From positions 1 to 64,000 of the forward strand of contig CAZMOK010000004.1 in NCBI GenBank assembly GCA_964567785.1: a stretch of 64,000 nt of DNA, read 5' to 3'. Origin of the DNA: CAZMOK01 sp964567785 (GTDB lineage: Bacteria > Bacteroidota > Bacteroidia > Bacteroidales > JAGOPY01). Of the stretch, positions 53,586-61,883 are shown piece after piece. Position numbers and translations under genes: made by a program. Numbering within the stretch: the stretch's first letter is position 1; every line of letters begins with the position of its first letter. The notes beneath the pieces were generated by a model. That model saw only the letters and a program-made list of their open reading frames with translations, was not told the origin of the DNA and searched no databases.

Positions 53586-54838
53586 TGGGCAAAGAATACA
53601 AAAGAATAGCCATGCTGAGCACCCACGGGTATTTTGACCCTATACCCAGGCTTGGCCGGACCGATACAGGAGGCCAGGTGGTGTATGTTCTTGAGCTGGC
53701 AAAAGCATTGGGAAAGACAGGGATACCTGTTGATATCTATACCCGCTGGTTCGACCGGGATCAGAAGCAGGTGGATCCGGTACCGGGGCACCCTGAGGTA
53801 AGGGTGATCAGGATACCTGCAGGACCCTGGGAGTTCATTCCAAAAGAATTCCTGTATGATCATCTGCCTGAACTTGCAGCAAATATGATAAGGTACATCA
53901 AAGAAGAAGGGCTTGATTATGACCTTTTTCACGGCCATTACGTGGATGCGGGCATTGTTGCACTTGATGTCGCTAAAGTTTTTGACAAACCCTCCTACTT
54001 CACAGCTCATTCGCTGGGTGGCTGGAAACAGGAGCAGATGGGTGGCGATCCTGAAGAGATGGAAAAGAAATTCAACTTCAGGCACAGGATAGCAGAAGAG
54101 CTCAGGATATTCAGGTCGGTGAACGGCCAGTCGCTGACATCAAAAGTACAGCATGAAAAACTGACCGAACTTTATGATTTTAATGCTCCCAACATTGATA
54201 TAATACCCCCCGGGGTAGATATTCATAAGTACAAGCCCCCGGCTGCCGGCAGCAAGCCTAATCCGGATCTTCCAAAGGACTACATTTACACCATAAGCCG
54301 GCTCGACACCAACAAGGGCCACGACCTGCTGCTCGATGCCTTTGACCTGGTTGCAAAGGAAATACCAGGTATAAATCTTGTAATAGGTGGCGGTTCACCC
54401 GATCCCAAGACCAGGGAATTACACTTGCTGGAAAAGATCAACAGCATCATAGAATCCAGGAGCCTGGCCGGGAGAGTAAGGATGATAGGTTATGTACCCG
54501 ATGAGGACATGATCCCGAACTACCAGTTTGCACGGTTTTTTGTTCTGCCCTCGCTCTTCGAACCTTTTGGGATGACCACACAGGAGGCAATGGCCTGTGG
54601 CAGACCTGTGATCGCATCCAAACTGGGTGGGATAAGAAATGTACTCGAGCAGGGCAAAACAGGGTTGCTGGTCGACCCCTCCGACAGGGAAGAATTTGCT
54701 GAAGCCATGATAAAGCTGCTTTCCAATAAGGAAAAAGCCGGTGAAATCGGAAAAAATGCCCACCAGCTTATACTCAATGAATTTAGCTGGGAAGCAATAG
54801 CCGAACGCCACCTCGCATTCTACTCAAAATATTCCTGA
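53582..54838 (+). CDS. GT4-family glycosyltransferase resembling sucrose-phosphate synthase
   Basis: The 418-residue protein has a GT-B fold. The N-terminal part reads STHGYFDPIPRLGRTDTGGQVVYVLELAKAL (about 12-42, read in parts) and HGHYVDAG near 118, both close to sucrose-phosphate synthase and sucrose synthase. The C-terminal part has ISRLDTNKGHDLLLDAF, YVPDEDMIPNY and the E-x7-E motif Glu327-PFGMTTQ-Glu335. It would transfer a sugar from a nucleotide sugar to a phosphorylated or free acceptor. The overlapping upstream kinase may supply the acceptor. No phosphatase partner is seen, so sucrose synthesis is only one possibility. Confidence 0.85.
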   Translation: MMGKEYKRIAMLSTHGYFDPIPRLGRTDTGGQVVYVLELAKALGKTGIPVDIYTRWFDRDQKQVDPVPGHPEVRVIRIPAGPWEFIPKEFLYDHLPELAANMIRYIKEEGLDYDLFHGHYVDAGIVALDVAKVFDKPSYFTAHSLGGWKQEQMGGDPEEMEKKFNFRHRIAEELRIFRSVNGQSLTSKVQHEKLTELYDFNAPNIDIIPPGVDIHKYKPPAAGSKPNPDLPKDYIYTISRLDTNKGHDLLLDAFDLVAKEIPGINLVIGGGSPDPKTRELHLLEKINSIIESRSLAGRVRMIGYVPDEDMIPNYQFARFFVLPSLFEPFGMTTQEAMACGRPVIASKLGGIRNVLEQGKTGLLVDPSDREEFAEAMIKLLSNKEKAGEIGKNAHQLILNEFSWEAIAERHLAFYSKYS

Positions 54839-54868
54839 GCAGTACCAAAACGCTTTTGACAGGTTGAT

Positions 54869-55723
54869 ATGATCTTCGTTGTTCTTACGGTACTCCAGAG
54901 TACACTTATATTCGTCACATTCAGGTTATTCAACAACTTCAGGATCGATAACTGGCAGGCTATCACTATTAACTATGTGGTTGCCACACTGTTCGGATTC
55001 CTGATATATCCCGAACCCGTAAACACATCTGAAATACTTGGTAAACCCTGGTTGTTAAGCTCGGTGCTGCTGGGGATATTTTTTATAAGCACCTTCTTTG
55101 TGTTTGCACTCTCATCCCAGAAAGTGGGGGTTGCCCTCACTTCAGTTGCAAGCAAAATGTCGGTGGTCATACCTGTCACTTTCGGAGTAATACTATACGG
55201 TGAGAGCATGGGCCTGTTGAAGATAACAGGTATCTCTGCAGCGCTCGCAGCTTTCTATTTGACTTTCAAGAAAAAGGAAAAACAAAAGGTACATGCCGTT
55301 TACCTGCTTTATCCTCTGTTAATGTTCCTTGGAAACGGGACCAATGACACAATAATGAAATATGCCGAACACTATTTTGTAAGGGGCGATCTCATCCTTT
55401 TTCTCACCATGATCTTCCTCTTCAGCCTTGCCATTGGGATAGTGATCTTTATCGTAAGGCTGACCACAGGGTTATCTGTCATCAGGCCTAAGAACATTCT
55501 TGCCGGGGTTTTGCTCGGGTTACTTAACTTTGGTTCCACGTACTATATTTTGAGGGCTATGGGAGTATTTGAAAGCTCGGTTGTATTCCCTCTTGTGAAC
55601 TCTTCCATTGTAATGCTTTCGGCACTCACCGGTTTCTTTGTTTTCAGGGAAAAGCTCTCAGCGGTCAACTGGGCGGGCATACTGCTGTCCATTTTCGCAA
55701 TTGTGATCATCGCCAATACATGA
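54869..55723 (+). CDS. EamA/DMT superfamily transporter
   Basis: This 284-residue inner-membrane protein has nine or ten hydrophobic helices arranged as two EamA-like repeats, typical of drug/metabolite transporters. The second repeat ends ALTGFFVFREKLSAVNWAGILLSIFAIVII (read in parts), the classic EamA C-terminal pattern. Its first repeat contains VASKMSVVIPVTFGVILYGE. The substrate is unknown. It starts 30 bp after the glycosyltransferase and overlaps the YigZ start by 4 bp, so it is part of the same transcript. Confidence 0.88.
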   Translation: MIFVVLTVLQSTLIFVTFRLFNNFRIDNWQAITINYVVATLFGFLIYPEPVNTSEILGKPWLLSSVLLGIFFISTFFVFALSSQKVGVALTSVASKMSVVIPVTFGVILYGESMGLLKITGISAALAAFYLTFKKKEKQKVHAVYLLYPLLMFLGNGTNDTIMKYAEHYFVRGDLILFLTMIFLFSLAIGIVIFIVRLTTGLSVIRPKNILAGVLLGLLNFGSTYYILRAMGVFESSVVFPLVNSSIVMLSALTGFFVFREKLSAVNWAGILLSIFAIVIIANT

Positions 55724-56370
55724 TCATGGAACCAGATCAATACAAGACAATAAAAGGTCCATCGGAAGGATCGTATAAAGAGAAGGGAAGCAAATTCCTT
55801 GCTGTTGCTATACCTGTGACCGATGTCGACAGTGCCATGGCAGAGTTAGAAAAGATCAGGAAGCAATACCATGATGCAAGGCACCATTGTTATGCCTACC
55901 GGCTGGGCCCTGAAGGTGAGGAATTCAGATATAACGACGACGGAGAGCCATCGGGTACAGCAGGCAGGCCTATATACGGCCAACTTCTCTCAACCGATGT
56001 GACCGACTGCCTGGTAGTGGTCACAAGGTACTTCGGCGGCACTAAACTGGGAACAAGCGGTCTGATCAACGCCTATAAAACCGCAGCGCGAGATGCAATC
56101 GAATCGGCAGGATACAGGATCATGACACTCATGGACAGTATCGAGATCAGATTCCCGTATGAAATGATGAACGATGTCCTGAGGGTTATTAAAGGTGAAG
56201 GTGCAAAAATCAGGGAACAGGAGTATGCCGAGGATTGCTATGTCAGGATCGGTGTAAGAAAAAGAGACAGGGAAAAAATCTATTCGAGATTATCAAAATT
56301 TCATCTGATTGATATTGAGCAGTCTATAACAGGGAAAGAGAACCGGGGCAAAGAGAACCCTTATTTATAA
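55720..56370 (+). CDS. YigZ/IMPACT family protein
   Basis: The 216-residue protein has an N-terminal UPF0029 domain (about 15-125) with EKGSKFLAVAIPV, HHCYAYRLG, NDDGEPSGTAGRPIYGQL and VVVTRYFGGTKLGTSGLINAYK, followed by a DUF1949 domain. Bacterial YigZ is related to eukaryotic IMPACT; its role in translation or stress is not settled. The start may be the ATG at 55720 or at 55726. It overlaps the EamA gene by 4 bp. Confidence 0.94.
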   Translation: MIMEPDQYKTIKGPSEGSYKEKGSKFLAVAIPVTDVDSAMAELEKIRKQYHDARHHCYAYRLGPEGEEFRYNDDGEPSGTAGRPIYGQLLSTDVTDCLVVVTRYFGGTKLGTSGLINAYKTAARDAIESAGYRIMTLMDSIEIRFPYEMMNDVLRVIKGEGAKIREQEYAEDCYVRIGVRKRDREKIYSRLSKFHLIDIEQSITGKENRGKENPYL

Positions 56371-56685
56371 CTATTATAAGTGTCTTTTTCTTGACCAACT
56401 AGTATGATTTTTGTATTTTTTTCCGCCGAAACACAAAAACTCAAAGTCAAGGTAATCAACCCCTTAGAAAAAAGCATCTATTACTGACTTCAACCTCTTA
56501 GATAAGCTAAAAATTATATAAAGTCAAGCGAAATTGATGTTTTTTTTTCACTTTTTTTATGACATCTTTGTGAAATCATTTATTCCTCCACCGCCAGGTT
56601 AAAAGGCTAATGGTAACCACCAAGTTTTACAGGAGGAACTTGGTTGATTGTTTCTACAACATCCAAAAACAACTCTGAATCAAGC
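56371..56685 (+). promoter_or_regulatory. dnaA: dnaA upstream region with paired direct repeats
   Basis: This AT-rich stretch holds no gene. Two direct-repeat pairs are visible: AAAGTCAAG at 56443-56451 and 56520-56528, and TCAACCCCTTAGA (56456-56468) with TCAACCTCTTAGA (56490-56502). A weak -7-like CATCTTTG lies at 56563-56570. No DnaA box TTATNCACA is found on either strand. It could hold dnaA control sites or part of an origin, but nothing proves that. Confidence 0.45.
56631..56636 (+). promoter_or_regulatory. Shine-Dalgarno sequence AGGAGG before a TTG codon
   Basis: A perfect AGGAGG lies 7 nt before the in-frame TTG at 56644 and 49 nt before the ATG at 56686. Bacteroidota rarely use such sites, so it may be chance or may mark a longer DnaA. 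Confidence 0.5.
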
Positions 56686-58119
56686 ATGAAAAGGAACGCG
56701 CAGGAAGTATGGGAAAATTGTCTTAAAATCATCAAAGACAATATACATTATCAAAGCTATAAAACGTGGTTTGTACCGATCAAACCCCTTAAGCTTGATA
56801 ATAATGTACTTACCATACAGGTACCCAGCCAGTTCTTTTATGAGTGGCTGGAAGAGCACTATATTGGATTACTGAAAAAGACTATCAAAAAGGAGCTGGG
56901 TCTTGAAGGCCGTCTGGAATACAGCATCATAATGGAAAACAGTTTTAACAACCCCAGGCCTTATTCCATTAAGATGCCCACGGTATCGGCCGATACTAAC
57001 AACCCTGCGGTTTCAATGCCCATCGACCTTAACAAAGGTATTGCCAAAGAAATACCTAATCCTTTCGTTATCCCCGGTCTTAAAAAGATCAAAGTAAACT
57101 CGCAACTGGTTGAGTCTTATTCTTTCGAGAGTTTTGTTGAGGGTGACTGCAACCGTCTGGCACGGTCGGCAGGCTTCGCTGTATCGGAGAACCCCGGCAA
57201 AACCGCTTTCAATCCCCTTTTCATATACAGCAACGTGGGGCTGGGCAAAACACACCTTGCCCATGCGATCGGCCTGCAGGTAAAAGACAATTACCCAGAC
57301 AAGACTGTTCTTTATGTTTCTACAGAACAGTTCATAGCACAGTACATCGAATCTGTCAGGAACAACAACCAGAACGATTTCGTCCACTTCTACCAGATGA
57401 TCGACGTGCTTATTGTTGACGACATACAGTTCCTTTCCGGCAAAGAAAAGACGCAGGATGTCTTCTTCCATATATTCAACCAGCTCCATCAAACAAGCAA
57501 GCAGATAATACTTACATCTGATAAGGCCCCGGTTGAAATGAAGGGCATAGAACCACGCCTGTTATCGAGGTTCAAATGGGGGCTCGCGGCCGACCTGCAA
57601 CCACCCGACCTTGAAACAAGGATCGCTATCCTGCAGAAGCGTCTGTATAACGACGGCATTGATATAGATGCTGATGTAACAGAATATATTGCATACAGCA
57701 TCAACACAAATGTCAGGGAGCTGGAGGGCGCGCTGATCTCCATTCTTGCCCAGTCGTCGCTGAATAAAAAAGCTATAACCCTCGACCTTGCCAAGCAGAT
57801 GGTCGACAAGTTTGTAAAGAGCACCTCCAGGGAGATCTCGATCGATTACATCCAGAAGGTGGTTTGCGATTATTTCGACCTGCCGCTCGAAGCGATCAAC
57901 TCGAAAACCAGGAAACGGGAAATAGTCCAGGCCAGGCAACTTGCGATGTATTTCGCCAAGAAACACACCAAATCATCACTTGCAACCATAGGCCTGCACT
58001 GCGGAAATAAAGACCATGCCACCGTGCTGCATGCCTGCCGCACTGTCAATAACCTCATCGATACCGACAAGCAATTCAGGATCTATGTTGAGGAACTCGA
58101 CAAAAAGATCAAGATGTGA
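56686..58119 (+). CDS. dnaA: Chromosomal replication initiator protein DnaA
   Basis: DnaA opens the origin and loads the helicase. I choose the ATG at 56686 (MKRNAQEVWENC), since Trp at position 9 matches the family start; the TTG at 56644 behind a perfect AGGAGG would add 14 residues. The 477 residues have domain I (DNIHYQSYKTWFVPIKP), the AAA+ domain with Walker A NVGLGKTHLAHAIG and Walker B VLIVDDIQFLSGKEKTQ, the arginine-finger region PRLLSRFKWGL, and domain IV CGNKDHATVLHACRTV. Lys stands where many DnaA proteins have the base-contacting Arg (GRDH). Direct repeats lie upstream. No dnaN or rpmH is adjacent. Confidence 0.97.
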   Translation: MKRNAQEVWENCLKIIKDNIHYQSYKTWFVPIKPLKLDNNVLTIQVPSQFFYEWLEEHYIGLLKKTIKKELGLEGRLEYSIIMENSFNNPRPYSIKMPTVSADTNNPAVSMPIDLNKGIAKEIPNPFVIPGLKKIKVNSQLVESYSFESFVEGDCNRLARSAGFAVSENPGKTAFNPLFIYSNVGLGKTHLAHAIGLQVKDNYPDKTVLYVSTEQFIAQYIESVRNNNQNDFVHFYQMIDVLIVDDIQFLSGKEKTQDVFFHIFNQLHQTSKQIILTSDKAPVEMKGIEPRLLSRFKWGLAADLQPPDLETRIAILQKRLYNDGIDIDADVTEYIAYSINTNVRELEGALISILAQSSLNKKAITLDLAKQMVDKFVKSTSREISIDYIQKVVCDYFDLPLEAINSKTRKREIVQARQLAMYFAKKHTKSSLATIGLHCGNKDHATVLHACRTVNNLIDTDKQFRIYVEELDKKIKM

Positions 58120-58191
58120 CCGTTGATCAGTGACCTTGAACAACCTCAGCACCTTTATCATCCACTAAGTGATCATTATTGCGGAATACCT

Positions 58192-58199
58192 TATTTTTG
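58192..58199 (+). promoter_or_regulatory. Promoter -7 element for the phosphatase operon
   Basis: TATTTTTG fits TAnnTTTG, 24 bp before the ATG at 58224. A -33 box is not evident. Confidence 0.45.
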
Positions 58200-58223
58200 T
58201 TGAAAAAGTAACTCTCCCTCATT

Positions 58224-58697
58224 ATGAAGATACTGTTTGTATGTCTGGGCAACATATGCCGCTCACCCCTTGCAAGGGGGATCATGCACCATAAGATCAG
58301 CAGCAAAGGACTTAACGCGGAAGTTGACTCCGCGGGCTTTGAAGATTACCATATTGGTGAACCGGCCGATCCCCGTTCAGTGGAAATAGCCATGAAAAAC
58401 GGGGTGTCGCTCGACGGGCACAGTGCAAGGCAGTTTGATGTTGAAGACTTCGATAAATTCGACCGTATTTATGTTATGGACGAAAAGAACTACAGGGATG
58501 TCATAGATCTTGCCCGTAACCAACAAGACCTTGATAAAGTTGATTATATCATGAATATTGTGGCTCCCGGCAGCGATACGCCGGTCCCTGATCCATATTA
58601 CGGTGGTGAGAAAGGTTTCAGCAATGTCTACCGGATGCTCGACACCGCCTGTGAAAACATAGCCCGGGACATAGAAAACAACAAGAAACCACAATGA
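58224..58697 (+). CDS. Low-molecular-weight protein-tyrosine phosphatase
   Basis: The 157-residue enzyme dephosphorylates phosphotyrosine. The catalytic P-loop is at the very N-terminus, Cys7-LGNICR13 (CX5R), followed by SPLARGIM. The general acid Asp is in VPDPYYGGEKGF near 114-125. YVMDEKNYRDV near 80 is also conserved. Length is normal. In some bacteria such phosphatases partner tyrosine kinases of exopolysaccharide export, but none is nearby. The stop overlaps the next start by 4 bp. Confidence 0.96.
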   Translation: MKILFVCLGNICRSPLARGIMHHKISSKGLNAEVDSAGFEDYHIGEPADPRSVEIAMKNGVSLDGHSARQFDVEDFDKFDRIYVMDEKNYRDVIDLARNQQDLDKVDYIMNIVAPGSDTPVPDPYYGGEKGFSNVYRMLDTACENIARDIENNKKPQ

Positions 58698-59644
58698 TAC
58701 CCGGCCTGGAAGAAATACGAAAAGCAGCCCGGAGAATTGCCCCTTACATCCATCATACACCGGTAATTACCAATGCCAGCATCAACAGGCAAATGGATTG
58801 TGAAATTTTTTTCAAGTGTGAGAACTTTCAGAAGGCAGGCGCCTTCAAGAGCCGTGGTGCATGCAATGCAGTATTTTCACTTACTGATGAAGAAGTTAAG
58901 AGGGGCGTTGCCACACATTCATCCGGAAATCACGCCCAGGCTTTGGCCAGGGCTGCCTCACTCAGGTATTGTCCTGCATACATAGTTATGCCATCCACAT
59001 CCTCAAAGGTGAAGGTTAATGCTGTTAAAGAATATGGGGGAAGGATAACTTTCTGTGAGCCCAACCTGGCGTCACGGGAGTCTACACTTGAAGAGGTCAT
59101 CAAAGAAACTGGAGCAACTCAGATACATCCCTACAATGATCATAGGATAATTGCGGCACAGGCAACGGCAGCGCTCGAATTAATGGAAGAGATGAGTGGC
59201 TTTGATATTATCATGGCCCCCGTGGGCGGAGGGGGACTTCTGAGCGGGACCCTGCTTACGGTGAAAAACCTAAACCCTGATGTCAAAGTCATAGCCGGTG
59301 AGCCTGAAGGGGCAAGCGATGCCTTCAGGTCGTTCAGGTCGGGGAAATTCATACCTTCCGAAAACCCGGATACAATAGCTGACGGACTTCTTACCTCACT
59401 CGGGACGATTACCTTTCCCATCATCATGGCTAATGTGGACGACATCCTTCTTGCCGATGATGAAACCATCAAATGTGCCATGCGGATGATCTGGGAAAGA
59501 ATGAAGATCATTGTGGAACCTTCGGCAGCAGTACCGCTGGCAGTGATAATGAAAAATCCTGAGAGATTCAGGAAAAAAAGAACCGGCGTGATCCTTTCGG
59601 GCGGCAATATCGACCTGGATCATATACCCTGGTTAAAAAAATGA
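58694..59644 (+). CDS. PLP-dependent threonine/serine dehydratase or serine racemase-like enzyme
   Basis: The 316-residue protein is a fold-type II PLP enzyme. Lys52 in AGAFKSRGA binds the cofactor, SSGNHAQALA is the phosphate/carboxylate loop, PVGGGGLLSG (about 175-184) is the glycine loop, and the C-terminal VILSGGNID is conserved. It lacks the C-terminal ACT domain of biosynthetic IlvA, so it is the shorter catabolic dehydratase, serine racemase or hydroxyaspartate ammonia-lyase type. These cannot be separated by eye. It overlaps the phosphatase gene by 4 bp and is followed by the RsmI-like gene 3 bp later. Confidence 0.9.
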   Translation: MIPGLEEIRKAARRIAPYIHHTPVITNASINRQMDCEIFFKCENFQKAGAFKSRGACNAVFSLTDEEVKRGVATHSSGNHAQALARAASLRYCPAYIVMPSTSSKVKVNAVKEYGGRITFCEPNLASRESTLEEVIKETGATQIHPYNDHRIIAAQATAALELMEEMSGFDIIMAPVGGGGLLSGTLLTVKNLNPDVKVIAGEPEGASDAFRSFRSGKFIPSENPDTIADGLLTSLGTITFPIIMANVDDILLADDETIKCAMRMIWERMKIIVEPSAAVPLAVIMKNPERFRKKRTGVILSGGNIDLDHIPWLKK

Positions 59645-59647
59645 TTT

Positions 59648-60352
59648 ATGAGTCCCACGCTATACCTGATACCGGCCCCACTGGGAGATAATCCACACGG
59701 AGCTTTCCTTAACAGCTATTATATTGAGATCATTTCCGATATTCAATATTTCATAACTGAAAATGTCAGGACAGCCAGGCGCTATCTGAAGAAGACTTTA
59801 CCGGGCATAGTAATCAACGACCTGGAATTCCGTATTCTTGACAAAAAAACAACTCCTGAAGATATCCCGGGTTTGCTGAAGCCCCTGCTGGAAGGTAGTG
59901 ATGCCGGCCTTATTTCGGAAGCGGGCCTCCCATGCATTGCCGATCCGGGAAGCCTCCTGGTAGCAGCAGCTCATAAAAACAGGATCAGGGTCCACCCTAT
60001 TCCGGGCCCCTCTTCGATCTTCCTGGCACTGGAGGCATCCGGATTCAACGGTCAGCAATTTTCCTTTCACGGTTATCTTCCGATAGATAAAAAGAAGCTC
60101 AGGTCAAAAATAAGAGAACTGGAGTTTGCCGCCCGGTCAACGGGATTTACACATATCTTCATAGAAACTCCATACAGGAACAACAAGCTTGTTGAAGAGA
60201 TACTCAGTACCTGCCACAACGACACATTCCTGTGCATTGCTGCAGAATTGACCTTAAGCGGGGAATTTGTAAAGACCCTCAGTATCGGAAAGTGGAAAAA
60301 AGAAAAACCGGACCTTCATAAAAGGCCGGCAGTTTTTCTTGTTTCAGTGTAA
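59648..60352 (+). CDS. SAM-dependent methyltransferase, tetrapyrrole methylase/RsmI-like
   Basis: This 234-residue protein has the tetrapyrrole (corrin/porphyrin) methylase fold used also by RsmI, the 16S rRNA C1402 2'-O-methyltransferase. It opens with TLYLIPAPLGDNP in place of the RsmI start TLYxVATPIGNL, and has GLISEAGLPCIADPG (about 93-107), HPIPGPSSIFLALEASGF and FIETPYRNNKLV. It is an RsmI paralogue common in Bacteroidota whose target is not known to me. It is the third gene of the phosphatase operon. Confidence 0.85.
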   Translation: MSPTLYLIPAPLGDNPHGAFLNSYYIEIISDIQYFITENVRTARRYLKKTLPGIVINDLEFRILDKKTTPEDIPGLLKPLLEGSDAGLISEAGLPCIADPGSLLVAAAHKNRIRVHPIPGPSSIFLALEASGFNGQQFSFHGYLPIDKKKLRSKIRELEFAARSTGFTHIFIETPYRNNKLVEEILSTCHNDTFLCIAAELTLSGEFVKTLSIGKWKKEKPDLHKRPAVFLVSV

Positions 60353-60367
60353 GTATAATGTTTTAGA

Positions 60368-60874
60368 TCAGTGCTCATGACCACCCGGTCCGTGAGCATG
60401 CCCGTGTTCAAGCTCTTCCTTTGTGGCATCCCTCACATCAATGACCTTACCCGTGAAATAAAGGTCCATACCGGCGAGCGGATGATTGAAATCCATGACA
60501 ACGGAGTCATCCTTAACTTCGGCAACTATACCATTAAGGGCATTGCCTTCCTGGTCTTCCATGGGGATCATCTCTCCCACTTTCAGAAGATCCTCGTCAA
60601 CTTTACCGTCTATCTCAAACACTTTTTTATCAAGTTCAAGCACCCTTTCCTGGGAAGGAACCCCATAGGCATCATCTTTTGTAAGTACAAAGTCAAACTC
60701 TTCGCCTTTTTTCAAACCTTCGATATTCGATAAGAATGCCGGGAGCAATCCCCCCTGTCCGATGAGATATACAAAGGGACGTTCTTCTGTCACCTCCTGG
60801 ATTACCGGTCCGTCTTGATTTGCTTCTTTTAAGGTATAGGTCAGGGAAACCACCTTGTTTTCACCAATTGTCAT
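60368..60874 (-). CDS. slyD: FKBP-type peptidyl-prolyl isomerase, SlyD-like
   Basis: The 168-residue protein catalyses cis-trans proline isomerisation and acts as a chaperone. The FKBP part is split by an insert-in-flap (IF) domain, as in SlyD: KVVSLTYTLKEAN, PFVYLIGQGGLLPAFLSNIEGLKKGEEF (read in parts), then the IF domain and VMDFNHPLAGMDLYFTGKV. The C-terminus is histidine-rich (HGHAHGPGGHEH), a nickel-binding tail as in SlyD of other bacteria. It is convergent with the RsmI-like gene. Confidence 0.93.
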   Translation of the reverse strand: MTIGENKVVSLTYTLKEANQDGPVIQEVTEERPFVYLIGQGGLLPAFLSNIEGLKKGEEFDFVLTKDDAYGVPSQERVLELDKKVFEIDGKVDEDLLKVGEMIPMEDQEGNALNGIVAEVKDDSVVMDFNHPLAGMDLYFTGKVIDVRDATKEELEHGHAHGPGGHEH

Positions 60875-60907
60875 AATAATAAATGTTGATTATCAAGTAA
60901 TTTCAAA

Positions 60908-60915
60908 CAAATATA
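60908..60915 (-). promoter_or_regulatory. Promoter -7 element for slyD
   Basis: On the minus strand TATATTTG fits TAnnTTTG, 33 bp before the start at 60874. No clear -33 box. Confidence 0.45.
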
Positions 60916-60958
60916 CAATATGTTGTGCAGACTTACTGTTATATTGAGGTTAAATCTC

Positions 60959-60966
60959 TATTTTTG
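60959..60966 (+). promoter_or_regulatory. Promoter -7 element for the ABC-2 exporter
   Basis: TATTTTTG fits TAnnTTTG, 23 bp before the TTG start at 60990. Confidence 0.45.
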
Positions 60967-60989
60967 AGCCCTATTCGCACTGTGAACCC

Positions 60990-61883
60990 TTGGAGCAGGT
61001 ACTTCAAATAAATGATCTTTCGAAAAGCTTTGGCCGTATCAAGGCAGTCGACGGAATATCCCTCACCATCAATAAAGGAGAGATCTATGGTATCCTGGGC
61101 CCAAACGGAAGCGGCAAAACCACTACACTGGGAATGCTTCTCGATGTGATAAAGCCCGATAAAGGCTCTTTTACCTGGTTCGGGGAACCACCCTCAAAGG
61201 AAGCCAGGATGAGAATAGGTTCGATCCTTGAGGTGCCCCTGTTCTATCCTTACCTTTCGGGCGAGAAAAACCTCCAGATCATTGCCAGGATCAAGAAGCA
61301 GGACTACGGCAAGATCGATGAGGTTCTTGAAATGGTAGGGCTGACCGAAAGAAAGCACAGCAGGTTCAGGACCTATTCACTTGGAATGAAGCAAAGGCTG
61401 GCTATTGCGGCATCACTGCTTGGAGACCCTGAGACACTGATCCTTGATGAACCCACCAACGGTCTCGACCCGAAAGGCATTGCCGAGATCAGGGAACTGA
61501 TTATCAGGATCGGAAAAAGTGGCATTACGATCATCCTTGCAAGTCACATCCTTGATGAGGTCCAGAAGATCTGTTCCCATGTTGCCGTTCTTAATAAAGG
61601 CAAGATCCTTTATTCCGGAGGGGTCAAAGAGGTACTCAGCGACTCAAGCTGGGTTGAACTGGCAGGAAAGAACATGCAAGGTTTAAAGTCAGGGCTTGAA
61701 AACTGTGAGTTTGTGGCTTCTGTGAAGGAAGAGGACGACAAATACCTCGTGCAGCTTAAAGAGGGCAGGAACCCGGGTGATCTGAACGAATGGCTTGCAT
61801 CGAAAAAAATATTTATTGATCATCTAAGTGTGAGGAGGAAAACGCTTGAGAACTACTTCCTTGAATTATTGAAAGGATCATGA
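60990..61883 (+). CDS. ABC transporter ATP-binding protein (ABC-2 exporter)
   Basis: The 297-residue ATPase has Walker A GPNGSGKTT (37-45), the signature YSLGMKQR near 131, Walker B LILDEPTNGLDP and the switch His in ASHILDEV. Residues about 215-297 form an extra C-terminal domain, common in CcmA/NatA-type exporters. The start is TTG at 60990; no other start fits the family N-terminus (EQVLQINDLSKSFG). The permease gene overlaps its stop by 4 bp. The cargo is unknown. Confidence 0.93.
   Translation: MEQVLQINDLSKSFGRIKAVDGISLTINKGEIYGILGPNGSGKTTTLGMLLDVIKPDKGSFTWFGEPPSKEARMRIGSILEVPLFYPYLSGEKNLQIIARIKKQDYGKIDEVLEMVGLTERKHSRFRTYSLGMKQRLAIAASLLGDPETLILDEPTNGLDPKGIAEIRELIIRIGKSGITIILASHILDEVQKICSHVAVLNKGKILYSGGVKEVLSDSSWVELAGKNMQGLKSGLENCEFVASVKEEDDKYLVQLKEGRNPGDLNEWLASKKIFIDHLSVRRKTLENYFLELLKGS

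Noticed and set aside
56371..56643. Possible oriC upstream of dnaA
   Set aside because: No TTATNCACA box on either strand. The direct repeats are reported as an observation only, since GC skew or coverage is needed to call an origin.
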